Origin: Virgibacillus sp. SK37
GTDB taxonomy: Bacteria > Bacillota > Bacilli > Bacillales > Amphibacillaceae
Length of the DNA stretch: 64,000 nucleotides
Reading direction: 5' to 3'
NCBI RefSeq assembly: GCF_000725285.1
Contig: NZ_CP007161.1
Location: 2,456,213-2,520,212 of the forward strand
Part shown: one piece after another, positions 34,558 through 42,584 of the stretch
Layout of the letters: every line of letters begins with the position of its first letter
Position numbering within the stretch: position 1 is the stretch's first letter
Program-made: the position numbers and the translations under genes
Notes under the pieces: model-generated
Databases searched by the model: none
What the model saw: the letters and a program-made list of their open reading frames with translations, nothing else
What the model was told of the DNA's origin: nothing

Positions 34558-35511
34558 TTGTATTTAAAAATTATTTCAATCTTCTTATGTATAATTACTC
34601 TATTTTCATATTCACCAAAAAACGTTTTTGCCGATTCAGATATTTATGAGAAAAGAATGGCCCTATTTAAAAAAACAGAGGCACTAACACAAGTACCATG
34701 GTACTACTTTGCAGCAATGGATAATTATGAAAGAAACATTAAAAAGGAAAATGACGATCAGCTTATTTCCATTTCTTTTGAACCTGAAATATGGTTTGGT
34801 CCTGGGAATAGCTTAATGATTCAAGACGAAAATATAATAACTTTCTTTCAAGGCAAAGGAAAAGATGGGAATGGTGATAACAAGGCTGACCCAGGGAATC
34901 CTGAAGATATTTTACACACAATGGCTAATATGATTCTTGAATATGGACCCACCAAAGACGATATTCGAATTGCCTTATGGAATTTTTATCAACGGGACTT
35001 ATCTGTACAGACAATCATGAATACAGCAAAAGTATTAAAAAAGTTTAAGCATATTAACCTAACAGATCGGGATTTCCCTGTATCAATGGAACATAACTAC
35101 AGTTATAATAACACATGGGGAGATCGCAGGGGTTTTGGTGGATTACGAATTCATGAGGGTACAGATATATTTGCGAGTTACGGTACTCCCGTAAAATCAA
35201 CAACATATGGTGTAGTTGAATTAATGGGATGGAATCTATATGGAGGTTGGCGTATCGGCATTCGTGATATATACAATATATATCATTATTACGCACATAT
35301 GAATGGTTATAATGATGATTTAAAAGTTGGCCAAGTTGTTAAGCCCGGAGATGTTTTAGGAAGTGTTGGCTCAACTGGCTACGGACCTCCAGGGACTTCC
35401 GGTAAGTTTCCTCCTCACCTTCACTACGGGATGTACAAAGATAATGGTCATAGTGAATGGTCCTTCGATCCGTACCCATATTTAAAAAAATGGGAAAGAA
35501 TGGCCAAATAG
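34558..35511 (+). CDS. lytH: L-Ala-D-Glu peptidase LytH (sporulation, M23 family)
   Basis: A 317-residue exported zinc peptidase. The signal peptide covers about residues 1-25 (FADS cleavage). The C-terminal M23/LytM domain has the zinc ligands His199 and Asp203 (RIHEGTDIF) and His289 with catalytic His287 (PPHLHYGMY), plus His247 (YYAHMNG). In B. subtilis LytH cuts peptide side chains to single L-alanine residues in spore cortex peptidoglycan. The N-terminal half (VPWYYFAAMDNYER ...) is characteristic of LytH and separates it from other M23 enzymes. The start is TTG with AAAGGGTGG upstream. It is convergent with metS. Confidence 0.93.
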   Translation: MYLKIISIFLCIITLFSYSPKNVFADSDIYEKRMALFKKTEALTQVPWYYFAAMDNYERNIKKENDDQLISISFEPEIWFGPGNSLMIQDENIITFFQGKGKDGNGDNKADPGNPEDILHTMANMILEYGPTKDDIRIALWNFYQRDLSVQTIMNTAKVLKKFKHINLTDRDFPVSMEHNYSYNNTWGDRRGFGGLRIHEGTDIFASYGTPVKSTTYGVVELMGWNLYGGWRIGIRDIYNIYHYYAHMNGYNDDLKVGQVVKPGDVLGSVGSTGYGPPGTSGKFPPHLHYGMYKDNGHSEWSFDPYPYLKKWERMAK

Positions 35512-35540
35512 AAAAGAAGTAGTATTATTCTTTAAGTATA

Positions 35541-35574
35541 GAAGAGCCTTTACCAATGTAGGTAAAGGCTCTTC
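35541..35574. terminator. Bidirectional terminator between lytH and metS
   Basis: The perfect hairpin GAAGAGCCTTTACC/GGTAAAGGCTCTTC lies between convergent genes. Confidence 0.88.
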
Positions 35575-35577
35575 TTA

Positions 35578-35685
35578 TTACTCTGCTTCTTTGGCTTTCT
35601 TTACAGCATGCATGATACTAGCTGCTAAGCCTCCCCATATTACAACAATACCTAGGATCATTACAAAAATAGCTCCGCCAGTCAT
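35578..35685 (-). CDS. metS: Small subunit of NSS-family amino-acid transporter, MetS type
   Basis: A 35-residue membrane peptide found by reading the sequence directly: one hydrophobic helix (AIFVMILGIVVIWGGLAASI) followed by a short basic-acidic tail (MHAVKKAKEAE). This is the pattern of MetS, the tiny partner required by MetP, the sodium-dependent methionine/alanine importer studied in Corynebacterium. The start ATG comes one base after the metP stop codon and has AGGGAGG inside the end of metP, so translation is coupled. Because of its size it is easily missed in annotation. Confidence 0.88.
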   Translation of the reverse strand: MTGGAIFVMILGIVVIWGGLAASIMHAVKKAKEAE

Positions 35686-35686
35686 A

Positions 35687-37222
35687 TTATTTTGCCTCCC
35701 TAGTTTCAGATTCTTTATTAACCTGAGACGAAGATTTCCACTTGGTCGATGCCATAATGATACCCACTATCAAGGCACCGGCTGCAACAGCCCATCCTCC
35801 AAATGTAATAAACATGTCTGGATAACCTTCATAGTTCCCGTTATCTGTAGCAAATTCTTTTAAAATATTTTGCTTGAATAAACCGAACATCATATAGCCT
35901 AATACAATAGGTGTTATAAAGGTTAAGCTAAATGACCACCATGAACCTAAACGTATATCGGAAATTTCATTTGCATGTAACTGAAGGTTTTTCACTTCAC
36001 GTAAAACCCAAGCAATTAAGACTACTTCAACCAAACCAAGCATTGCAACACCAAATTGGTTAATAAAGTAATCAGCTGCATCAAGGAAGAATAAACCACC
36101 TTGTGTAGCGAAGAGAAGAGAAATTACTGCAGCTGTTCCTCCACCAAATAATACTGCCTTTGTTCTGGAAATCTTGAATTTATCTACCAGACCAGCTACA
36201 TAGGTTTCGGTAATAGACATTAACGAGGTTAACCCTGCTAAAACCAAGGATGCAAAGAACAAGAAACCGAACAGCCCATTTAGTCCAGGGAATTCATTAA
36301 TTATCGCTGGGAATACTACAAAAGCTAATCCAACTCCTCCAGCTACTACTTCATCTACTGCAACTCCTGATTGGGATGCCATAAAACCAAGTACAGAGAA
36401 AACTCCGATACCAGCAAGTAACTCAAAGCTGGAGTTCCCAAATCCTGTAATAAATGCGTTCCCAGTTATATCTGACTTCTTTGGTAGATAACTTGAATAA
36501 GTGATCATAATTGCAAAGGCAATGGATAAACTAAAGAATATTTGCCCATAAGCAGCTACCCATACATCTGGTTCCAAGATCTTAGAAAACTCTGGAGCAA
36601 AGAAGGCCTGCAATCCATCAATAGCTCCCGGTAAAGTAATAGCACGAATTACAATAATAAGAAAGATAATTACTAACGCAGGAATGAAAATTCTATTGGC
36701 TATCTCAATCCCCTTTTTAACACCTTTGAATAATATTCCCAGTACAACTACCCAAACGAGAATTAATGGAATGAGTACTCCAGGTACAAAACCGCCTGTT
36801 TGGCCAGGGTCTACAGATAAGTTTAGATACTCATTAAATAAGAATCCTTCAGTATCCGACCCCCAATTAAGGTTGAAAGAGAAAACTGAATACGACATTG
36901 CCCAGGCAATAATAACAGCGTAATAGGTAGAAATAACAAAGGATACTGCTACTGCCCACCAACCAACAAATTCAGACTTTTTATTCATGCGCTTAAACGT
37001 TAATGGAGCAGAACCTTTGTACTTATGACCCATTGTAAATTCCATAATGAGTATCGGAATACCTGCTGTTAACAGCGCAAATAAATAAGGTATAAAAAAT
37101 GCCCCACCTCCGTTCTCATAAGCAACAGCAGGAAATCTCCAAATATTTCCCAGTCCCACAGCAGAACCAACTGCTGCAAGGATGAAACCAGCTCTTGTCC
37201 CCCATTGTGAACGTGTTTCCAT
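35687..37222 (-). CDS. metP: Sodium-dependent amino-acid symporter, NSS family (MetP type)
   Basis: A 511-residue, 11-12-TM neurotransmitter:sodium symporter homologue. The start RSQWGTRAGFILAAVGSAVGLGNIWRFP is the family signature, covering the unwound TM1 sodium/substrate site. The adjacent metS-like gene points to the MetPS importers, which take up methionine and alanine. No SAM riboswitch is visible upstream, in contrast to metNPQ in this window, so the substrate could be alanine or another neutral amino acid. The ATG at 37222 has GAGGAGG upstream and is preferred to the longer frame to 37261. Confidence 0.88.
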   Translation of the reverse strand: METRSQWGTRAGFILAAVGSAVGLGNIWRFPAVAYENGGGAFFIPYLFALLTAGIPILIMEFTMGHKYKGSAPLTFKRMNKKSEFVGWWAVAVSFVISTYYAVIIAWAMSYSVFSFNLNWGSDTEGFLFNEYLNLSVDPGQTGGFVPGVLIPLILVWVVVLGILFKGVKKGIEIANRIFIPALVIIFLIIVIRAITLPGAIDGLQAFFAPEFSKILEPDVWVAAYGQIFFSLSIAFAIMITYSSYLPKKSDITGNAFITGFGNSSFELLAGIGVFSVLGFMASQSGVAVDEVVAGGVGLAFVVFPAIINEFPGLNGLFGFLFFASLVLAGLTSLMSITETYVAGLVDKFKISRTKAVLFGGGTAAVISLLFATQGGLFFLDAADYFINQFGVAMLGLVEVVLIAWVLREVKNLQLHANEISDIRLGSWWSFSLTFITPIVLGYMMFGLFKQNILKEFATDNGNYEGYPDMFITFGGWAVAAGALIVGIIMASTKWKSSSQVNKESETREAK

Positions 37223-37469
37223 GTAATGACCTCCTCTGTAAGTTTCCCTTATCACAACCAATTATATGTGTAGTTGTTCAAAGGAATGTTTAAAATGTTT
37301 ACTTTTTTCTGATATTTATGCTTGTATTATAACGGTACTTTTATACTATGTCAAAGGATTATTTAACTTTTCTAATAAATGGAACTTTTTACATAATATT
37401 ATTGTGGAGGAAATGCTTTTATTCTAAATATTTAATTCATATAATTAACTCTTTACACTTCATGTATTA

Positions 37470-37960
37470 CAGAGTTGGAAGAAACTGCGAACTAACTAAG
37501 AATATAGAGGCTGCGCCAATCACCGCTACGGGGAAATATTCCGCTAGGATGCGTTAGTAATATCGTTATATGGTAGTGATAATATATTTGGTCGCAAAAA
37601 TTAATTGATTAAACACTAAACTTAGTTAAAAGTCTATACTAATTGATTGGAGCGGAAGGGGGCAATCTAAGAACGCCACGTCCTGGGACTGCGCTAACTC
37701 GTCCCACCGAAAACATTTGTGGCAACGATTGCATGACCAACGTCCTCGAAAAAGAAAACCACTTTTTCATCGTGCGATGTTTCTCTTAGAAGCTTTCCTT
37801 GTCCTGTTGGCCCGCGGCTCCTGCCGGAATAGCATGAGCTGAAGACGGGTGTGAAAGCGTCCCCCTGCAGTGGAAATCAATGGGTCCATCCACCTCCTTA
37901 AAATGAGATAAACTACTATCAAGTTAGTTCGCAGTTTATTTATTATGCGAATTACTTTAG
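37470..37960 (+). repeat. Dispersed repeat copy B (perfect 16-bp terminal inverted repeats)
   Basis: The gene-free 780-base interval between metP and the NhaC-type gene is mostly this element. AAACTGCGAACTAACT at 37482-37497 is answered by its perfect inverse at 37922-37937. Inside lie modules shared with the other copies: the CTCCTGCCGGAATAGC block at 37818-37845 (identical to 2940-2967), a 28-base block at 37718-37745 identical to the inverse of 50781-50808, and a CTGGGACT...GTCCCACCGAAA block like that near 11080. Open frames at 37348-37557 and 37767-37973 fall in it and are not considered genes. It has no transposase and so may be a MITE-like passive element. Confidence 0.75.
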
Positions 37961-37999
37961 GGACACAAACCATTTAATACCCTAAACAACTATGCACGC

Positions 38000-38032
38000 A
38001 AAAAATCATTCTCCCAAAAGGAGAATGATTTT
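38000..38032 (-). terminator. Terminator after the NhaC-type transporter gene
   Basis: The hairpin AAAATCATTCTCC/GGAGAATGATTTT begins just past the stop codon and is followed by a T-run on the minus strand. Confidence 0.85.
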
Positions 38033-38035
38033 CAA

Positions 38036-39595
38036 TTACTCATCAGATAATTTTGTTTTAACTAAAAACTGCAGCAATAAGCAAATACCAATAATTACTG
38101 CAAAGGTTATAATCAATGGCAGAACTACTTGGTTTAGTGTACCAATCAGCAAATAACCAACACTAGCAGCAACAGCAACAATCATTGCATATGGCAGCTG
38201 TGTTAATACATGATCTATATGATTAGCTCCTGCTCCTGTAGAGGAAAGGATTGTTGTATCTGAAATTGGAGTACAATGGTCGCCAAATACGGATCCAGCC
38301 AAAACAGCAGCTAAGGTTGGCAGTAGTAAATCAATATTTGAAATGGATGTTACCTCAGCAGCTATTGGAAGCATTATTCCAAATGTTCCCCAAGAAGTTC
38401 CTGTTGCCAGTGCCATAATCCCTGCAATAATAAAGAACAAAAATGGTAGTAAACTTGGGCTGATAGAAGCACTTTCGACTACACCTGCAAGGTATTCACC
38501 AGTTTTCAGTGTACCAATTATGGAACCGATCATCCACGCTAAAAGTAAAATATAAATTGCTGGAAGCATCGTTTTAATACCTTCTATGATTATCTTTATG
38601 GTATTAGCTTTAGGCTTACTCTGTTGTAGATGAAAAAGAAGATTTGTCAATACAGCAATTAGACCACCTGTAAACAATGAAAGGTTTACATCTGTGTTTG
38701 CGAATATTGTTAAGATATTAACAGTGCCTTCCGTGTTGTTTATTCCGGTGATCACCATCATTACTACAGTCGCTATAATTAATACGCCAATTGGTGTTAA
38801 TAGATGAAATACGCTTCCGCTTTCATGTGGTTTGAATGTATCTCCTAAATCCCCAGGAATATTATCTTGCTTAGGATCATAAAGCTGGCCAGTTTTTATG
38901 GCACGTTGTTCATGTATCTTCATTGGTCCAATATCCATTTTAAAGTATGCCACTACAAAAACCAGCAATACGGCACCGAGTGCATATAAGTTAAACGGAA
39001 TCATCTTTATAAATGCTTCTAAAGGTGCAATATCAGTTATTCCATTGGCTGCAAATAACCCACCAAGAATACCAATAATATAGGCGCCCCAGCTTGAAAT
39101 GGGAGATATAACAGTAACTGGTGCTGAAGTAGAATCAATAAAATAAGCAAGCTTGGCTCGTGAAACACGGTGACGGTCCGTTAGTGGTCTTGCAATTTGA
39201 CCTACAGCAAGACTATTAAAATAATCATCTATAAATATAATTAGACCTAATACCGCACTCATTAACTGTGCACCCTTGCGTGTTTTAACTCTCTGAATCA
39301 TCCAATCCCCGAAGGCTCTGCTCCCGCCAGATGCCTGCAGAAATGCCGTCATTATGCCTAATAATAATAGAAAACTAAGTAAGAGTATATTTCCAATATT
39401 TAATGAGCCATCTGAGACAAAGATTTCATAAAAAATTGTCCAAATTTCTTTTACCATTGCAAATAAATTAAAATCGTGAATAAACAATGCTCCAACAATA
39501 ATCCCGGCTCCAAGAGAAATTAGCACTTTTCGTGTCAGTAAAACAAGTACTAACATTAATATAGCTGGGATAATGGAAAAAATGGTCCCCTCCAT
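38036..39595 (-). CDS. NhaC-superfamily transporter, predicted lysine transporter (LysW type)
   Basis: A 519-residue polytopic membrane protein of the NhaC/ion-transporter superfamily, with about 12 helices. Conserved parts are FIDDYFNSLAVGQIARPLTD (about 123-142), SPISSWGAY (about 165-173), ATGTSWGTFGIMLPIA (about 397-412) and GSVFGDHCTPISDTTILSS (about 431-449). By sequence alone it would be called a Na+/H+ antiporter, but the lysine riboswitch in its leader predicts lysine as substrate, as proposed earlier for riboswitch-linked NhaC-type transporters (LysW). The ATG at 39595 has GGAGG upstream; the longer frame to 39634 is rejected. It is a single-gene transcript. Confidence 0.85.
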   Translation of the reverse strand: MEGTIFSIIPAILMLVLVLLTRKVLISLGAGIIVGALFIHDFNLFAMVKEIWTIFYEIFVSDGSLNIGNILLLSFLLLLGIMTAFLQASGGSRAFGDWMIQRVKTRKGAQLMSAVLGLIIFIDDYFNSLAVGQIARPLTDRHRVSRAKLAYFIDSTSAPVTVISPISSWGAYIIGILGGLFAANGITDIAPLEAFIKMIPFNLYALGAVLLVFVVAYFKMDIGPMKIHEQRAIKTGQLYDPKQDNIPGDLGDTFKPHESGSVFHLLTPIGVLIIATVVMMVITGINNTEGTVNILTIFANTDVNLSLFTGGLIAVLTNLLFHLQQSKPKANTIKIIIEGIKTMLPAIYILLLAWMIGSIIGTLKTGEYLAGVVESASISPSLLPFLFFIIAGIMALATGTSWGTFGIMLPIAAEVTSISNIDLLLPTLAAVLAGSVFGDHCTPISDTTILSSTGAGANHIDHVLTQLPYAMIVAVAASVGYLLIGTLNQVVLPLIITFAVIIGICLLLQFLVKTKLSDE

Positions 39596-39692
39596 AGATA
39601 CTACCTCCAATTTTTTGTTGTGAATATGCATCAAGATAGTGAACTAGCTATGAATGGACGCGTATTTTTGTTCTTTAATGCGAAAAATAAGC

Positions 39693-39729
39693 ACAAAAAA
39701 ACAATGATAGAAAATAACCCATCATTGTT
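39693..39729 (-). terminator. Lysine-riboswitch expression-platform terminator
   Basis: On the minus strand, ACAATGAT...ATCATTGT followed by seven T lies between the aptamer and the transporter start. Confidence 0.85.
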
Positions 39730-39754
39730 TTTACAATATACGTTATCCTCCATT

Positions 39755-39947
39755 TCGATCAGTAGTTCTCCATGCACACTCCGTCTTGCTGCATGACAGT
39801 ACATTTCTTATTCAAAAATGTACCAGCTATAATAAGGTTGACACTTATTATGCTTCGGCAAACAATCCTTCTACCAACAATCACAGTTGTCATTCTCTTG
39901 CTGGCTACTCATATTGCTTGCGCCTCTACCTCACCGATCTGATAAGG
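39755..39947 (-). promoter_or_regulatory. Lysine riboswitch (L-box)
   Basis: Read on the minus strand: GATCGGTGAGGTAGAGGCGC, CAAGCAATATGAGTAGCC, GCAAGAGAATG, GTAGAAGGATTGTTTGCCGA with GCCGAAGC, a P3-type hairpin CATAATAAGTGTCAACCTTATTATAG (interrupted), AGCTGGTACATTTTTGAATAA, TACTGTCATGCAGC and GTGCATGGAGAACTACTGATC. These are the conserved L-box elements, with P1 closing between GATC...GTAG and CTACTGATC. A terminator follows, so lysine should switch the transporter gene off. Confidence 0.92.
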
Positions 39948-39970
39948 TTTAATATGCAATTATACATCTG

Positions 39971-39999
39971 ATTATAACAAGTATGTTTCATTTGTACAA
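39971..39999 (-). promoter_or_regulatory. Sigma-A type promoter for the lysine-riboswitch leader
   Basis: On the minus strand TTGTAC (39994-39999) and TATAAT (39971-39976) are 17 bases apart, directly upstream of the L-box. Confidence 0.75.
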
Positions 40000-40002
40000 G
40001 TA

Positions 40003-40779
40003 TTACTTTCTATCTTTTGGGACTGATATGGTCGGCCCCTCCCCACCACCGCCTCGGTTATAAAATTCGGGTACATCTCCCATAATAACACGTGAGTCAA
40101 TAAACACTTTTGTACTTATTACTTTCGTTGAAGTGGTAAAGGGAACTACGATCTGTGTGTTTACTGTTACTGGAACATAAATTTCAAATAGAGAAGCATT
40201 TATACCAAACTCTCTCATCTCATACATGATATCTGACTGGATACTCCCAACAATTTCAAAATGGACAGGTATCTTCGGGCCTAAATTAGCGAGAATCGTG
40301 CTACCTGTCGCTTGACCAATAGGTATCTCCACAACGGTGGGATCTTGATCCGCTAATTCAGCAGGTGTGTCTCCATATTGAATTGGATCTAATTCAGGAT
40401 CATCTGTATCCAAAGTTTCCCCTTTATTCATCCCATATAGAAAATATTCGGCCTTTTCAGTGCTTTGCCTAAGTACTTTATTTACAATAGAAGAATTCCA
40501 GCCAAGCTGGGCAACATTGCCATTGTTATCCATACTCATACTGACAAGATCTTCAAATGTCATACTTTCTGTAGACTTTACTGCTGCATTGATCGTACGA
40601 GTAGCAAATTCGGTTGTTTTTTCTTCAGCAATTGCCATTAATGGAGGTTTTATACCCTTATCAATAATTATAATACTTACAATGATAGCAGCTAAAAATA
40701 ATATACTAGTCACAGCAAAAGCAAATTTTACTGGAAAAGCTGTTCTTGTTTTACCAAGCTGTCTTCTGCGTTTCAACAC
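40003..40779 (-). CDS. yunB: Sporulation protein YunB
   Basis: A 258-residue membrane-anchored protein: one N-terminal helix (FAVTSILFLAAIIVSIIII) and an extracytoplasmic domain. The motifs PPLMAIAEEKTTEFATRTINAAV, IPIGQATGSTILANLGPKIPVHFEIVG and PVTVNTQIVVPFTTS are typical of YunB, a mother-cell protein (sigma-E dependent in B. subtilis) required for efficient spore formation. The start is GTG at 40779, seven bases after AGGAGGTG; the longer frame to 40800 begins inside that site. It lies downstream of the HD-GYP gene in the same orientation. Confidence 0.88.
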   Translation of the reverse strand: MLKRRRQLGKTRTAFPVKFAFAVTSILFLAAIIVSIIIIDKGIKPPLMAIAEEKTTEFATRTINAAVKSTESMTFEDLVSMSMDNNGNVAQLGWNSSIVNKVLRQSTEKAEYFLYGMNKGETLDTDDPELDPIQYGDTPAELADQDPTVVEIPIGQATGSTILANLGPKIPVHFEIVGSIQSDIMYEMREFGINASLFEIYVPVTVNTQIVVPFTTSTKVISTKVFIDSRVIMGDVPEFYNRGGGGEGPTISVPKDRK

Positions 40780-40831
40780 AAAAAAACACCTCCTGTACAA
40801 AGCTTATGCTTGTATACGGGAGGATAGAATT

Positions 40832-41923
40832 CTAAAATCCATCAAGGTTAACATCCACTATCGTAACATTCACCACCTTACCAAGATCCAAGTCATAGGG
40901 GGTGCTTATTATGTAAGTATTTTCTTTCATTATACGTACGACAGGTCTATCACAAAGGTTTTTATTCTGCCTTACAACTATTCCTTCACATTTGTTACTA
41001 AGAAGAACTGAAATACCATTAGGATAAATAACGATACTATTTTTAAAAGCCTCTACCATATTTTTATCAAATAACTTTACCGCTCCGGCATAGAGAATCT
41101 CAAGCCCCTCATGTGGCAGCATGGCTGCACGATACACTCGATTACTCGTAACTGCATCAAAAACATCCGCAATACCAATTAATTTACCATATGGATGAAT
41201 GTCATCACCACTAATACCTCTTGGATAACCGGATCCATCTAGTCTTTCGTGATGCTGATAGGCACAGTGGGAAACTACTGTTGGTAAATCAGCTTGTTTT
41301 CTTAAAAACTCAAAACCAAGCTCTGTATGGCTTTTCATCGTTTCATATTCTTCTTCTGATAATTTACCTGGTTTATTCAATATTTCCGATGGGATAAACA
41401 TCTTACCGATATCATGAAGCATAGCACCTATTCCGATATCAGTTAGCATCTTAGGCGTATAATTTAATTCCACTCCAATAGCCAATGAATAAATTGCTAC
41501 ATTTAATGAGTGTTGGAATACGTAATCATCTGTGATAAATATATCAGTTAATAAAGAGAGTGATTTCTTGTTTGATTGTATTTCTTCAAGTATTTGATTA
41601 ACGACAATAGAAAGCCTCTTTTTGCTGTTATCAAGGATAAAAGCTCGCCCTACCAGTCCGTTCTCCTGTATTTCAGAGAAAATATCCTTCATTATTTTCG
41701 TGGCGTCAGAACGTAGTTTGTTAGGAATAACCGGCTCTGCCTTGATATCTTCTGTAAGATTATCTTTTATGTATAAATAAGTTATCCCTTGTTTAATCAG
41801 CCGTGCAAGTATCTTCTCAGTTAAGGTTATGCCTTCCCTAATCAACACTACACCATTATCATTATGTACGGTCTGGGCCAGAATTTCTCCGGGGGTAATC
41901 AAGTTGGTATTTACAAGCTTCAT
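40832..41923 (-). CDS. HD-GYP domain protein, probable cyclic-di-GMP phosphodiesterase
   Basis: A 363-residue cytoplasmic protein. The N-terminal 120 residues form an unassigned regulatory region, and the HD-GYP domain spans about 125-300. Metal-binding and signature residues are intact: His170-Asp171 (MLHDIGK), His199 (KSHTELG), His224/His225 (YQHHERLDGSGYP) and the GYP triplet at 232-234. The intact HD and GYP motifs suggest true hydrolysis of cyclic-di-GMP rather than a degenerate sensor. A C-terminal tail of about 60 residues after position 300 may be a further domain. The start ATG has AGGAGC upstream. It is not a neighbour of any diguanylate cyclase. Confidence 0.88.
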   Translation of the reverse strand: MKLVNTNLITPGEILAQTVHNDNGVVLIREGITLTEKILARLIKQGITYLYIKDNLTEDIKAEPVIPNKLRSDATKIMKDIFSEIQENGLVGRAFILDNSKKRLSIVVNQILEEIQSNKKSLSLLTDIFITDDYVFQHSLNVAIYSLAIGVELNYTPKMLTDIGIGAMLHDIGKMFIPSEILNKPGKLSEEEYETMKSHTELGFEFLRKQADLPTVVSHCAYQHHERLDGSGYPRGISGDDIHPYGKLIGIADVFDAVTSNRVYRAAMLPHEGLEILYAGAVKLFDKNMVEAFKNSIVIYPNGISVLLSNKCEGIVVRQNKNLCDRPVVRIMKENTYIISTPYDLDLGKVVNVTIVDVNLDGF

Positions 41924-42171
41924 AAGGTGCTCCTAACTGTTAATAAATAATATTTCAACCAAAATATGACACTTATCGACATTTGTTATATTAAAATAAT
42001 ATCAAATTTAATGACAAATAGCCATTATATGAATGATATGTAAAGACAAATCTTCTTTATGGTTACTTACCTAGTGTCAGGAAATCCTTTTCCTGCTAAT
42101 GACAATTATATTTGTGGGTATCTATAGGTCCTAAACATTATTAGTTTTTTACTAAAATTAAGAAACTAAAA

Positions 42172-42198
42172 AATGCCTTCCTCATCACGGAAGGCATT
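42172..42198 (-). terminator. Terminator after yunC
   Basis: The perfect hairpin AATGCCTTCC/GGAAGGCATT has a TTTTTTAG tail on the minus strand. It lies at the very end of yunC. Confidence 0.85.
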
Positions 42199-42201
42199 CA
42201 A

Positions 42202-42504
42202 TCATGCGATTTTTAATAAAGCTTCTCTCCCTGTCATTCCAACTTCCCAGCCATAGGTTTTCGAAGCATCGGTAATTTTTTCAAGCGGGGCATTCAATAG
42301 GTCATCGATGGATCGCACACCTACCGCTCTTCCTGCAACTACTTTTCGATGGGCTAACTTTTCATTAAGCACATCCACATCCAGTGCAGCACACATAATA
42401 TAACCCGTTTCATTCGTAATCATAATAAGATTTGTTTTTGGTAGTTCAACTTGAATTGCCGTAAACATCATGCCATCTACCTCTAATGGGTTTACTGTTA
42501 TCAT
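42202..42504 (-). CDS. yunC: YunC-family protein (DUF1805)
   Basis: A 100-residue protein of the DUF1805/YunC family: VNPLEVDGMMFTAIQVELPKTNLIMI, GYIMCAALDVDVLNEKL and GRAVGVRSIDDLLNAPL are typical. The function is unknown; the crystal-structure family forms small alpha/beta subunits. The ATG at 42504 has AAAAGGAGG upstream, so the longer frame to 42567 is dropped. It is co-directional with yunD and 80 bases downstream of it, as in B. subtilis. Confidence 0.9.
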   Translation of the reverse strand: MITVNPLEVDGMMFTAIQVELPKTNLIMITNETGYIMCAALDVDVLNEKLAHRKVVAGRAVGVRSIDDLLNAPLEKITDASKTYGWEVGMTGREALLKIA

Positions 42505-42584
42505 ATATGGCCAGCCTCCTTTTATTGCTACACAATATATGTATGCAAGCAAAGGAAGTATGGTCACGAACCCGGTCTATAAAT

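Noticed and set aside
39786-39971. Plus-strand 61-codon frame upstream of the NhaC-type gene.
   Set aside because: It is the complement of the lysine riboswitch, whose structure explains the sequence.
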